Assembly (NCBI RefSeq): GCF_042693015.1
Contig: NZ_CP170544.1
Coordinates: 1,364,001-1,428,000 of the forward strand
Direction of reading: 5' to 3'
Length of the DNA stretch: 64,000 nucleotides
From: Sphingomonas_E sp042693015
Lineage (GTDB): Bacteria > Pseudomonadota > Alphaproteobacteria > Sphingomonadales > Sphingomonadaceae
The notes under the pieces are model-generated. The model saw only the letters and a program-made list of their open reading frames with translations, made no database searches and was not told the DNA's origin. Below are positions 1 to 8,531 of this stretch, piece after piece (within the stretch, counting starts at the first letter, position 1; the number at the start of each line of letters is the position of its first letter). The position numbers were made by a program, and so were the translations under genes.

Positions 1-1
1 C

Positions 2-82
2 ACGACGATCGGCATGTCCTTCACCAACTTCGTGTGGGACAATGATTTTCACACCAGCTACCAAAGCTATGGCGCGATGTGA
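2..82 (+). CDS. C-terminal fragment of an unrecognised protein
   Basis: The frame is open from the left edge of the window and ends at TGA 80-82, giving 26 residues that finish in SYQSYGAM. The peptide is rich in aromatic residues (FTNFVWDNDF). Too little is present to name a family. A competing frame from ATG 42 to 230 gives an Arg-rich low-quality peptide and is less convincing. The call rests only on the open frame and plausible composition. Confidence 0.35.
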   Translation, partial: TTIGMSFTNFVWDNDFHTSYQSYGAM

Positions 83-467
83 CGGGCGCGTTGCGGCGCG
101 ATCATCTTCCACATTATCCATTTTGACACGAGCGGCGATCGACGATTTCGTCATCAACCTCCGCCGCTCATTCGAAATTCTTCATAAATATAGCGTCGAT
201 ACGACCAATATATCCGCAATATCTCTCTGACGCATTCGTCGCGTCAAACGTCACGATGGTCGACGGAAACTACTGAAGAATTGCATTTCCTTCATAGTTC
301 AACCCGCGACTCATGCAGGGGCAACTCCCGAAATCACGTCGCAAGGGCCGCATCGTGCGTGAAGTATCGTGGGTGTGCGCGTGCCATGAAATCTGTCGAG
401 ACTGGCGATAGAGCTGCCCTGCCCTGCTTCCGCGCGCCTTCAACCCCAAGGCGAGGAGGCCTGAACC
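83..467. other. 385-bp gap without a convincing gene
   Basis: The stretch is AT-richer than the rest of the window around 180-300 (runs such as ATAAATATAG and CAATATATCC), as expected for a promoter region of the following large gene. Short frames here lack ribosome binding sites and have poor composition. I see no RNA gene, and I could not fix a promoter with matching -35 and -10 boxes. Confidence 0.4.
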
Positions 468-2687
468 ATGGCCAGCAAGAGTGGGATCACCGTCCGTTTC
501 GTCGGGCTTGGTGACAATGAGCCTGCGCCCGCAGCGGCGCTTTACCTGATCGATGATGGCGGACTGCCTACCAAGAAGGTCGCTACGATCGACAATGGCC
601 TGCTGGGCGTCGATCCCGGCCGTCTGAAGGGCTCGCGGATCGCGATCGGCCCCGATGTCGAAAATCCCGCGGGCATCGATCCCGCGACACTGATCCATTA
701 TCGCGCCGATCAGGTGGCGCAGGACTGGCTGGAACGGGGCCTCTTCATCCCCGAAGATCGCTGGTCGGTGCTGTTGCGCGACATCATCTGCGTCAGCGGC
801 CGCGTCCGCAAATGCCGGCCGTGGTGGTATGATCTCGCCGTTACCACCGTCGCCACCGCCAAGCTCGGCGTCCAGCGCCGCCAAGCGCTCCAGCGCGTCG
901 GCGATCTCTCGGCGCAGAGCATCATCCTACCCTTCCGCTGCCTGCCGCTCTGCGATGGCAAGGTGGAGGTCTATGAACGGCACTGCTGCTGCCATCATAT
1001 CGTCTATGATGATCTGCTCGATCGCCTGCGCGACGTGCTGGAACGCATTCCCGTGCCGATCGACGGGCCGAACCCGCCCGATCCCGATCCCGGACCGTTG
1101 CGGGGCCTCGCCACCCGCGCACCGCTGCGCGCCGCGCTCCACTCGGCGGCGCTGCGTCGCGGTTCGCTCCGCACGGCATTCCCCCCTCCGAACAAGCTTC
1201 CGCTCGAAGAGACCACCGTCTCGGAACGCGTCTATCATGATTATCAGGCGCTGCTCCGCCTGCATCCGAGCGAGGTGGAATCCTTCGTCCTCGACCGCCC
1301 CTATCTCAGCGCTTTCATCTGCCACTGTAATGTGCGCAAGGTTGGCGAGGTGTTCATCCAGCCCGGCGGCGAATTCGATTTCTGCTACTGGCGCCCGCGC
1401 CGGCTGGAGCCCTTCTATCACCATTGCTTCACCACCTTCGCCTATCGCGTGAAGCAACAGATCAACGGTATCTGGACCACCGTCTATGACGGCGTCGCCG
1501 GCCATGATTATTTCGCGGAGGGCGAGGAAGCCGATCTCCACACCTCGCATCCCGCGGCGCGGCCCTGCGGCGACGGACCGGAACCGCCCGATCCGGGCGA
1601 GGGCATTCCTTTCGTCATGCTAGAACATGTCACCGGCGCCGGCACCCACCATTTCAACTTCCCGGTGCAGACCGGCTTGTCGAATGTCGCCTCGCTCGTC
1701 GCGGACTCCGGCCTCTATGACTTTGCCGGTGTCCCCGATGCCCCATGGGGCGGCGGCCTCGGTCTCCGTCTGTGGTTCTCGCCGTCGCTGGACGGGACCG
1801 TCGTCTATTACCGGCTCAAGGTCGTCGCGGTCGATGCGGCGGGCGATCCGGTGGGCACGCCAACCGTGCTCGACGCGCCCGTCGCCTGGTCCCGCTACGT
1901 CTTCATCGGCGGCGATGTGAAGACTACCTCCACCGGCCTTGCCGCCAATCCGGCGGATGTCGGCGGCGAAGCGGGCCTGTTCACCGTTCCCTATTGGAGC
2001 AACGGCATGAACTGGCTGTCGGGCCAATTCCACCAGAGCTGGAACACCACGGACTTCGCTGATGGCCGCTACATGCTCATCATCGAGCTGTTCGGCCCCG
2101 GCGGCGCGCGGATCAAGCCCAACGGATCGCCCGCGGGGGATCCGGGAGCGGCCGCCGCGTTCCAGTTCCGCCGCTGGGAAGCGCCGGATGACACCGCCAA
2201 CGTGCCCTTTGCGGACTGTGCGCACATCTTCAACGTCAACAACACGCCGGTGGTTGGCGACATTTTCGATCTGCGCAAGAACCACGCCCCCAGCACGGAC
2301 GAATGCCAGTTCATGTCCGGGCCGGGCACCACGCTCTTCTCGGTCGGCTTCCGGGCCTATCATGAAGATGGCGTGACGACCGGCGGCGGTCCCACCGACA
2401 CCAACTCCTTCATGCGCGGCTATACGCTGACATGGCAGCGCGGGTTGAACGGGCCGTCGGGCATATTGGAAACCGGCACGGCGGATCAGGGCGAACTGGC
2501 GGTCGAAGAATCCAACACGATGGATTTCGCGACCCTGCTCGGGCCGTTCCCGCCCAGCAACAACGCCCACCGGCGCTGCACCTTCTCGGTGCATCTCCAC
2601 GTCGATGCAAAGCACCATAATGGCGGATCGTTCATCGACGCCTATGACTATCACGAGACGGCATCCTTCGCGCTCGAGATAGTGTGA
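468..2687 (+). CDS. Large Cys/His-rich protein of unknown function (739 aa)
   Basis: I do not recognise a family. The start at ATG 468 is set by an AGGAGG-type ribosome binding site about 8 bases upstream. There is no signal peptide or membrane segment. Residues 1-100 look like a small beta domain. Residues 100-190 hold a dense cysteine/histidine patch (PFRCLPLCDG, then ERHCCCHHIVYDDLL). A second patch follows near 285-340 (FICHC, DFCYWRP, YHHCF). Pro/Asp-rich linkers (PNPPDPDPGP and EPPDPGEG) separate these from a C-terminal half of about 330 residues that reads as beta-sandwich with many Asp, Gly and aromatic residues. The clustered Cys and His suggest metal binding or disulfides, but that is inference. 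The gene stands alone and ends at a strong hairpin (2697-2724). Confidence 0.8.
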   Translation: MASKSGITVRFVGLGDNEPAPAAALYLIDDGGLPTKKVATIDNGLLGVDPGRLKGSRIAIGPDVENPAGIDPATLIHYRADQVAQDWLERGLFIPEDRWSVLLRDIICVSGRVRKCRPWWYDLAVTTVATAKLGVQRRQALQRVGDLSAQSIILPFRCLPLCDGKVEVYERHCCCHHIVYDDLLDRLRDVLERIPVPIDGPNPPDPDPGPLRGLATRAPLRAALHSAALRRGSLRTAFPPPNKLPLEETTVSERVYHDYQALLRLHPSEVESFVLDRPYLSAFICHCNVRKVGEVFIQPGGEFDFCYWRPRRLEPFYHHCFTTFAYRVKQQINGIWTTVYDGVAGHDYFAEGEEADLHTSHPAARPCGDGPEPPDPGEGIPFVMLEHVTGAGTHHFNFPVQTGLSNVASLVADSGLYDFAGVPDAPWGGGLGLRLWFSPSLDGTVVYYRLKVVAVDAAGDPVGTPTVLDAPVAWSRYVFIGGDVKTTSTGLAANPADVGGEAGLFTVPYWSNGMNWLSGQFHQSWNTTDFADGRYMLIIELFGPGGARIKPNGSPAGDPGAAAAFQFRRWEAPDDTANVPFADCAHIFNVNNTPVVGDIFDLRKNHAPSTDECQFMSGPGTTLFSVGFRAYHEDGVTTGGGPTDTNSFMRGYTLTWQRGLNGPSGILETGTADQGELAVEESNTMDFATLLGPFPPSNNAHRRCTFSVHLHVDAKHHNGGSFIDAYDYHETASFALEIV

Positions 2688-2696
2688 GGGATCAGG

Positions 2697-2724
2697 CAGG
2701 CCCTCGTCCGACGACGGGGGCCTG
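2697..2724. terminator. Hairpin between convergent genes
   Basis: The arms CAGGCCC(T)CGTC and GACGGGGGCCTG pair over about 11-12 bp with a short loop, ten bases after the stop of the 739-residue gene. No strong T-run follows (TCGATTTCC). It could end transcription of that gene and perhaps of the convergent flavoprotein gene. Confidence 0.55.
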
Positions 2725-2845
2725 TCGATTTCCGCGCGCCTGCGCGCTAATTGAACCTGCCGTCGCAACGGCGGATGATATTCACCTTATCTGCTGAATT
2801 GCTGCTGTCAGGCAGCTTCAGGTCGGACCCCGCAGCTATCCGACA

Positions 2846-4576
2846 TCAAGCGGCCGAATTTTCCCATTCACTTCGGCTAACACGCGCATCTCCCTCAGAG
2901 CCATTCGCGATATGCGCCGCCGCAAGGAACCCCATCACCATGGCCGGCCCGAGCGTCGATCCGGGACCGGGGTAAGAAGGTCCCATTAGCGCCGCAGAAC
3001 TATTGCCGATGGCGTATAGTCCCGGAATGACGGCGCCCTTGGTCGAAAGCACGCGGGCATGTTCGTCCGCCTTCAACCCGCCCTTGGTGCCGATATCGCC
3101 GGGATTGAGCTTCAGCGCGTAATATGGCGCCTTGGTCAAAGCGCCAAGGCAGGGATTGGGCTGGTTCGTCGGATCCCCATAATAGCGATCATAGACATTG
3201 CCGCCCTTGTCGAACTCCAGATCCTTGCCGGTCGCCGCATAGCCGTTCATGCGCTCCACCGTGGCGGCAAGGCCGGCCGCATCGACGCCGATCCGGGCCG
3301 CAAGCGCCTCAAGGCTGTCCGCCTTGAAATAGATACTCCCCTCCCATTCCTTCGGAAGCTTGCGATCCGGGGATATCTGCGCGGGCAGCAGCGGGCCGGC
3401 GGCATATTTCCAGCGATAGCGCGCATCGAACACCATCCATGCCGGAACGGCGCCATGGCCCGCCGCATCGTCGGCATATTGGGCCTCGCCGAATTCCAGA
3501 TAGGGCATCGCCTCATTGGCAAAGCGGCGGCCTTGCGCGTTGACGATCACGCAGCCCGGCGCGCATCGCTCCACCATCACCGCCCAGCTGGTGTCCTGCC
3601 CCGGCATCGGCACCGTCGGCGACCACCATGCCCGGTCCATGAACTCGGTCGCGGCGCCAGCGGCCATCCCCGCCTCGATCGCGTCGCCCGTGTTGCTCGG
3701 CCCCGCGGCCGTCCACGTCGCTTGCGTGGGCTTGGGCAGATAACGCTCGCGCATCGCCTGATTGCGCTCGAACCCGCCCGCCGCAAGGATCACGCCCCGG
3801 CGCGCGGTCAATTGCTCGCTGCGTCCGTCCCGCTGAACAATGACACCGGCAACCCGCCCCTCCTCCATCACTAGCCCGGTGAAAGGCGTATTAAGCCACA
3901 AGGGAATGTCGCGGTCGGCAAGCGATGCGCGCAGCCCACCCATCAGCGCCTGCCCCAGCGCCAGCCGCCGGTCGCGACGCCCGCGCAGGCGCGACGGAAG
4001 GTCGGTCCAGTAACGCGCGAGCAGCTTCGCCGTCAGCACCATCCAGCCGGGCGCGCGGGCAAAGAGGACACCGGCCTCCGCCTGCCCCATCGATACACGA
4101 CCAAGCAGCAGCGTGCCGATCGCCGGCGGGCGCAGCTCGTCGAAATGCTCGCCCAAACGGGCCGCGTTGAAGAAGCTCGGCTCCATCGTGCGATAGCCGG
4201 GCCGTGAACCGGCAAGATCAGGATAATAATCGGGATATTTGGGCAAGGCCTTGAAGGTCAGCCGCGTCTTCTCGGCCAGCCAGCCCAGCATCTTCGGCCC
4301 TGTTTCGAGATAGGCGCGCAGTCGCTTTTCGCAAACCATGCCCCTGGTCGCAGTCGTCACATAGGTCCATGCGTCGGCAAAATTATCCTCGCCGCCCAAC
4401 CCCGCGATCTGCGGGTTCATCGGGATCCAGATACCGCCGCCCGACAAGGCCGAGGTGCCGCCGAAGCGGTCGGATTTCTCGATCACCAGCACCGACAGGC
4501 CGAGATCATGGGCACGGATCGCACTTGTCAGCGCTCCGGCGCCCGATCCCACAACGATGACGTCCCACTCGCTCAT
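2846..4576 (-). CDS. FAD-dependent 3-oxosteroid 1-dehydrogenase-like flavoprotein
   Basis: A 576-residue FAD_binding_2 flavoprotein. The N-terminal dinucleotide fold is clear (VIVVGSGAGALTSAI at about 6-20, then EKSDRFGGTSALSGGGIW). The C-terminal motif SYPGPGSTLGPA places Tyr535 and Gly539 with the spacing of the catalytic Tyr487/Gly491 pair of 3-ketosteroid delta1-dehydrogenase (KstD), and PDYYPDLAGSRPGYRTMEP resembles the steroid-dehydrogenase region around KstD Tyr119. The family removes C1/C2 hydrogens from 3-ketosteroids; other members act on non-steroid enones, so the substrate is uncertain. The start at 4576 is preceded by GGAGG five bases away. The gene is monocistronic, with a plausible promoter just upstream. 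Confidence 0.8.
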   Translation of the reverse strand: MSEWDVIVVGSGAGALTSAIRAHDLGLSVLVIEKSDRFGGTSALSGGGIWIPMNPQIAGLGGEDNFADAWTYVTTATRGMVCEKRLRAYLETGPKMLGWLAEKTRLTFKALPKYPDYYPDLAGSRPGYRTMEPSFFNAARLGEHFDELRPPAIGTLLLGRVSMGQAEAGVLFARAPGWMVLTAKLLARYWTDLPSRLRGRRDRRLALGQALMGGLRASLADRDIPLWLNTPFTGLVMEEGRVAGVIVQRDGRSEQLTARRGVILAAGGFERNQAMRERYLPKPTQATWTAAGPSNTGDAIEAGMAAGAATEFMDRAWWSPTVPMPGQDTSWAVMVERCAPGCVIVNAQGRRFANEAMPYLEFGEAQYADDAAGHGAVPAWMVFDARYRWKYAAGPLLPAQISPDRKLPKEWEGSIYFKADSLEALAARIGVDAAGLAATVERMNGYAATGKDLEFDKGGNVYDRYYGDPTNQPNPCLGALTKAPYYALKLNPGDIGTKGGLKADEHARVLSTKGAVIPGLYAIGNSSAALMGPSYPGPGSTLGPAMVMGFLAAAHIANGSEGDARVSRSEWENSAA

Positions 4577-4608
4577 ATGCCTCCGGCGCGCTGCTGCTTC
4601 GCGTCCGG

Positions 4609-4636
4609 ATTATTGGCAGACTGATAGTATGGTCAA
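4609..4636 (-). promoter_or_regulatory. Candidate sigma70-type promoter of the flavoprotein gene
   Basis: On the minus strand TTGACC (4636-4631) is followed after 16 bases by AATAAT (4614-4609), about 33 bases before the start codon at 4576. Both boxes are close to the consensus. This is sequence-only support. Confidence 0.4.
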
Positions 4637-4660
4637 TGGGTATGATGAAATCAGGAACCG

Positions 4661-5701
4661 TTAACGGCTGCATACCTGCGCATTGTCGCCCGAGGAGAGC
4701 CGCGTGATCGACGTGGCAGGCGACGTGTTGATGATGATTCCGCTCGATCCGCATCGCTTGAGCTGGAAGCGCACCTTGCGCTTGTGAAAATCGAGCGAGA
4801 CCTTGCGGAATGTCTCCAGCAGGTCGGTCCCCAGCATCAGCGATGGCGTGTCGGCAAGGCCGAACACCGTGAAGGGTGGAACATCGGCAAAGGCGATCGG
4901 CACATGGCGCAGCGTGACCGAACCCAGTTTGAGCTCACGGATATAGGCCAGTTCGAGATTGATGGTCACGCCGGTGACACCGCTTATCGCGACCGTCCTG
5001 AACTTGTCCTTGTTTCCGCGGATGAGCTTGTTCCGCAGTGCCAGATTGCCGATCGTGATCTCCGATCCCGTGTCGACGACGGCATCGACCGGAAGGCCCG
5101 CCGCTCGGACCTCGGTCAGGATCAATTGCCCACGCCGTCGCCGCGCGGTGACGACGATTTCCCCATCATAACGGGGGGCCGGCAACCGCGCGTCCTCAGC
5201 CTTGATCAGCCGTTTCTCGAAATCCATCATCAGGCGCTGCTCGACCAGCGCATCGATGCCGATCATGCCGTCGCCACCCAGATCGACCTCCTGCAGCACA
5301 GGCAATTCCAGCCCCCTTACCGTACTCTGCCCGATCAACAGCTCATCCACGAGCACGCGATCGACCCTGCTCGTGCCGGTCATCGCGTTCAGGGTGACTG
5401 GAGTGCCCGGCGGCAACTGCAAGGCGCGAGCCACGCGTTGGCCGATGACCGAACTGTCGGCGCCGCTGTCCACGACGAAGCGATACGGTCCCTGGCCGTT
5501 CACCCGCACCTCGACGGCCATGCGCGTGCGCACCTTGCGCGCGTTGATGTCATCGCCGCCGATATCGAGCGTATCGTCGATTATGGCAGGCGGCAGCGCG
5601 GGCATCCTGGTCGGCGGCACGGCAGGCGGCTTGCCACAGGCCGCACCAGCGCCGAACAATAGCGCAAAAGCCGGGCACAGAAGCCAGCGCATCCTCTTCA
5701 T
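4661..5701 (-). CDS. Secreted retropepsin-like aspartyl protease
   Basis: A 346-residue protein with a signal sequence (LLCPAFALLFGAGAACG; the Cys at 22 may be a lipobox cysteine, though the residues before it fit poorly). Two aspartyl protease half-sites are present in one chain: FVVDSGADSSVIG (Asp78) and AVVDTGSEITIGN (Asp210), each followed by a hydrophobic flap-type strand. Bacterial proteins with this duplicated clan AA fold are usually periplasmic; substrates are mostly unknown. The C-terminus (VRFQLKRCGSSG) continues some 30 residues past the last strand. No operon partner is evident: the next genes on this strand are 60 bp upstream and 84 bp downstream. Confidence 0.75.
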   Translation of the reverse strand: MKRMRWLLCPAFALLFGAGAACGKPPAVPPTRMPALPPAIIDDTLDIGGDDINARKVRTRMAVEVRVNGQGPYRFVVDSGADSSVIGQRVARALQLPPGTPVTLNAMTGTSRVDRVLVDELLIGQSTVRGLELPVLQEVDLGGDGMIGIDALVEQRLMMDFEKRLIKAEDARLPAPRYDGEIVVTARRRRGQLILTEVRAAGLPVDAVVDTGSEITIGNLALRNKLIRGNKDKFRTVAISGVTGVTINLELAYIRELKLGSVTLRHVPIAFADVPPFTVFGLADTPSLMLGTDLLETFRKVSLDFHKRKVRFQLKRCGSSGIIINTSPATSITRLSSGDNAQVCSR

Positions 5702-5762
5702 GCGCCGCAGTTTATCAGCATCCGGGCGAGAAGGCTTGGCCCTCCCGTCGCGCCCCCCCGGT

Positions 5763-6776
5763 TTAGCGGCGGACGTCCATCTCCCCGCTCAGGAAAGCGT
5801 CGATGTCCGCGCGGCCGAACAGGCTCGCATCGCCGGGCAGCGAATGCTTGAGGCAGGTGAGCGCCAGACCGGTGCGGACCGCCTGGTCCATGTCGCCGCC
5901 GCTATCGGCCAGGCCGTGCAGCACGCCCGCCGCGAAGGCATCGCCGGCGCCGATCCGGTCAACGATGCCGGTCACCGTCACCTCCGCGGTCTGGTGCGCG
6001 CCCGCCGGCGTGTCGATGCGCGCGGCGATGCGGTTATGGTCGGCATCGACCACCTGCCGCGCGGTCGATGCGATCAGCTTGAGGTTCGGGAAAGCGGCAA
6101 AGGCCGCCTCCGCCGCCTCGCGCCGCCGCTCCGGCCCGTCGCCATGAAAGGGCTTGTCGAGCAGCAACGCGATATCGCGATGATTGCCGAACAATATGTC
6201 CGCCAGCCCGACCAGCCGGGTGAGCACGGCGCGAGGATCGCTATCCCATGCTTCCCACAACCGGGCGCGGTAATTGCCGTCGAAGGAGACCGAAAGCCCC
6301 ATCGCCCGTGCCGCCTCCGCCGCTCTTATCGCTGCCTCGGCCATGACCGGCCCCAACGCCGGGGTGATGCCGGAGAGGTGCAGCCGATCGCATCCTTCCA
6401 GCAACGCCGGCCAGTCGAAGCGGTCGACATCGGCCATTGCAAAGGCCGAATAAGACCGGTCATAGACGATCTCAGACGCGCGCAGCCCCGCGCCGGGGGT
6501 CAGGAAATAGAGCCCCATCCGCCCTTCGCCCCGCACGACATGCGTGCAATCGACGCCATGGCCGCGAAGAAAGGTCACAGCCACATCGCCCAGTGGATTT
6601 TCGGGCACCACGCTCACCATCCGCGTCGCATGGCCGAGCCGCGCCAGGCCGACCGCGACATTGGCCTCCGCCCCGCCGACATGGACGTCGAGCCGCCCCG
6701 ATTGCAGCAGCAGTTCCCGCCCAGGCGCGGTCAACCGCAGCAGCAATTCGCCGAAGAATGCGGTGCGGCCAGTCAT
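5763..6776 (-). CDS. kdgK: 2-keto-3-deoxygluconate kinase
   Basis: A 337-residue PfkB-family sugar kinase that would phosphorylate 2-keto-3-deoxygluconate to KDPG for the Entner-Doudoroff pathway. Visible features are the N-terminal FGELLLRL and VGGAEANVAVGLARLG substrate-binding segment and the C-terminal signature GAGDAFAAGVLHG, with catalytic Asp near residue 279. The frame is open further upstream to 6935, but the start at 6776 follows GGAAGGGCAGGA and avoids overlapping kduD. It sits 13 bp after kduD in a kduI-kduD-kdgK operon, which fixes the substrate among PfkB kinases with good confidence. Confidence 0.88.
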   Translation of the reverse strand: MTGRTAFFGELLLRLTAPGRELLLQSGRLDVHVGGAEANVAVGLARLGHATRMVSVVPENPLGDVAVTFLRGHGVDCTHVVRGEGRMGLYFLTPGAGLRASEIVYDRSYSAFAMADVDRFDWPALLEGCDRLHLSGITPALGPVMAEAAIRAAEAARAMGLSVSFDGNYRARLWEAWDSDPRAVLTRLVGLADILFGNHRDIALLLDKPFHGDGPERRREAAEAAFAAFPNLKLIASTARQVVDADHNRIAARIDTPAGAHQTAEVTVTGIVDRIGAGDAFAAGVLHGLADSGGDMDQAVRTGLALTCLKHSLPGDASLFGRADIDAFLSGEMDVRR

Positions 6777-6789
6777 TCCTGCCCTTCCC

Positions 6790-7545
6790 TCAGCGCGCGA
6801 GCCAACCGCCATCGACCGCGAGAATATGCCCATGGACATAATTCGCCGCCGATGAGGAAAGGAACACTGCCGCGCCGCCCAGATCGGCCGGATCGCCCCA
6901 GCGTGCCGCCGGAATGCGGCCCAATATCTCGGCATTGCGCTTCTCGTCGTCGCGCAGCGCTTCGGTATTGTTGGTCGCGATATAGCCGGGCGCGATCGCG
7001 TTCACATTGATACCCTTCGCCGCCCACTCGTTTGCCATCAGCTTGGTGAGACCGGCGATACCGCTCTTGGACGCGGTATAGCTCGGTACGCGGATGCCGC
7101 CCTGAAAGCTCAGCATCGACGCGATGTTGATGATCTTGCCGTGCCCTTGCGCGATCATGCGCCGCGCCGCCGCCTGCGCCAGGAAGAAGGCCGATTTCAG
7201 ATTGGTGTCGATCACCGCGTCCCAGTCGGCCTCGGTGAAGTCGATGCTGTCGGCGCGGCGGATGATCCCCGCATTGTTGACCAGGATATGGACCCCGCCC
7301 AACCCCGCGACACTCTCCTCGACGATCCGGCCGACCGGCTCGATCGTCGCAAGATCGGCGGAGATGTTGATCGCACGCCGGCCCATCGCGCGGACACGCT
7401 CGACCGTCTCGTCGGCGGTGCTGCGGCCGACCGCCGCAATATCCGCGCCGGCCTCGGCAAGCGCGATCGCGATGCCCTGCCCGATGCCGGTATTGGCGCC
7501 GGTGACGATCGCCACCTTGCCGGAAAGGTCGAATGCGTTGCCCAT
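6790..7545 (-). CDS. kduD: 2-dehydro-3-deoxy-D-gluconate 5-dehydrogenase (KduD)
   Basis: A 251-residue classical short-chain dehydrogenase that reduces 2,5-diketo-3-deoxygluconate to 2-keto-3-deoxygluconate with NAD(P)H. It carries the glycine-rich TGANTGIGQG, the NNAG motif, and the catalytic Ser-Tyr-Lys set (NIASMLS then PSYTASKSG). The N-terminal MFDLSGKVA-like start, the IRRADSIDF stretch after NNAG and the C-terminus VHGHILAVDGGWLAR are close to known KduD proteins of the same length. It lies 9 bp downstream of kduI and 13 bp upstream of kdgK, so the three are probably co-transcribed. Confidence 0.92.
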   Translation of the reverse strand: MGNAFDLSGKVAIVTGANTGIGQGIAIALAEAGADIAAVGRSTADETVERVRAMGRRAINISADLATIEPVGRIVEESVAGLGGVHILVNNAGIIRRADSIDFTEADWDAVIDTNLKSAFFLAQAAARRMIAQGHGKIINIASMLSFQGGIRVPSYTASKSGIAGLTKLMANEWAAKGINVNAIAPGYIATNNTEALRDDEKRNAEILGRIPAARWGDPADLGGAAVFLSSSAANYVHGHILAVDGGWLAR

Positions 7546-7554
7546 GCCGGTGCC

Positions 7555-8391
7555 TTACTTGAGCTGGCAGATATCGAGGACGTTCATGTCCGTATAATCG
7601 AGATTCTCGCCGCCCATCGCCCAGATGAAGGCATAGCTCTTGGTGCCGGAACCCATGTGGATCGACCAGGGGGGCGAGATCACCGCCTCCTCATTGCCGA
7701 TCACGATGTGCCGCATGCCCTCGGGCTCGCCCATATAATGGAACACCCGGTCATTCCCTTCGAGATCGAAGTAGAGATAGATTTCCGACCGGCGATCATG
7801 GAGGTGCGGCGGCATCGTGTTCCAGACGCTGCCCGTTTCCAGCACCGTCAGGCCCATCAGCAATTGCGCGCTTTCGCACACGCCGGGGATTACTAGCTGG
7901 TAGATCGTCCGCTGGTTGGAATTGGCGAGATCGCCGCGCGCCAGCGGATTGGCTTCCGCCATTGATATCTTCTTGATCGGGCAGACTTTATGCGCGGGCA
8001 GCGAGGCCATGTAGAAGCGCGCACCATCGCCAGCGAACAGCACCTCCTTCGATCCCATCGGCACGTAAAGCGCTTCCTTGTTGGCGAGATCGAAGCGCTG
8101 ACCATCCACCGTCACGCTGCCCGGAGCACCGATATTGACCACGCCCATCTCGCGCCGTTCCAGGAAGGCGTGGCCCGCAGCACTCGCCGGCTCGATCTGG
8201 TCGGGCAGACGCAGCGCATCGGCGCCCACGGGCACCGCACCACCGATCACGAAACGCTCATTGTGCGAATAATTTAGGCGCACCTCGCCCGCCACGAACA
8301 TCCCCGAAACCAGATAGCGATCGCGCAATTGCTGGTTGTCGACGCCGTCCATCATGTCCGGGTGGGTGGCGTGGAAGGTCTTGTCGAACAT
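7555..8391 (-). CDS. kduI: 5-keto-4-deoxyuronate isomerase (KduI)
   Basis: A cupin-type isomerase converting 4-deoxy-L-threo-5-hexosulose uronate to 2,5-diketo-3-deoxygluconate, a step after unsaturated uronides are released from pectin, alginate-like or glycosaminoglycan oligomers. Started at 8391 the protein is 278 residues, the length of the E. coli enzyme, and the zinc ligands fall at His196, His198, Glu203 (PHLHDRRSE) and His245 (PWSIH), the same numbers as in E. coli KduI. A longer frame to 8493 exists, but the start at 8391 has GGAG eight bases upstream. It is the first gene of the kduI-kduD-kdgK operon and is preceded by a LacI-type operator. Confidence 0.93.
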   Translation of the reverse strand: MFDKTFHATHPDMMDGVDNQQLRDRYLVSGMFVAGEVRLNYSHNERFVIGGAVPVGADALRLPDQIEPASAAGHAFLERREMGVVNIGAPGSVTVDGQRFDLANKEALYVPMGSKEVLFAGDGARFYMASLPAHKVCPIKKISMAEANPLARGDLANSNQRTIYQLVIPGVCESAQLLMGLTVLETGSVWNTMPPHLHDRRSEIYLYFDLEGNDRVFHYMGEPEGMRHIVIGNEEAVISPPWSIHMGSGTKSYAFIWAMGGENLDYTDMNVLDICQLK

Positions 8392-8463
8392 GTCGGGCTC
8401 CGTGATGTCGTCAGGCCGCGGCGAGGGAGATACGCCTCTCCCACCGGCAACCGAAGTCGAAAC

Positions 8464-8480
8464 ATTGGTAACCGGTGTCA
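8464..8480 (-). promoter_or_regulatory. Hexuronate operator, copy A (kduI promoter)
   Basis: Minus-strand sequence TGACACCGGTTACCAAT, 73-89 bases before the kduI start. It differs from copies B and C in this window at only one to three positions; all share ACCGGTTWCC around a central CG, which is typical of LacI-family operators. The regulator gene lies immediately upstream. Confidence 0.7.
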
Positions 8481-8531
8481 GAAGCAGAGACAAGGCATGT
8501 CTGATTTTTCGCTCATGCTGCGCAGCGAAGA

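Noticed and set aside
42..230. 62-codon frame near the left edge
   Set aside because: No ribosome binding site, Arg/Ser/Thr-rich, and it overlaps the better open frame that ends at 82.
1620..2768. 382-codon minus-strand frame antisense to the 739-residue gene
   Set aside because: The plus frame has the strong ribosome binding site, and the minus peptide looks like antisense translation.
6777..6935. N-terminal extension of the kdgK frame
   Set aside because: It would overlap kduD by about 145 bp; ATG 6776 has a strong site and gives a normal PfkB N-terminus.
5202..7010. 602-codon plus-strand frame across protease, kdgK and kduD
   Set aside because: It crosses three genes on the other strand and has shadow-type composition with no start signal.
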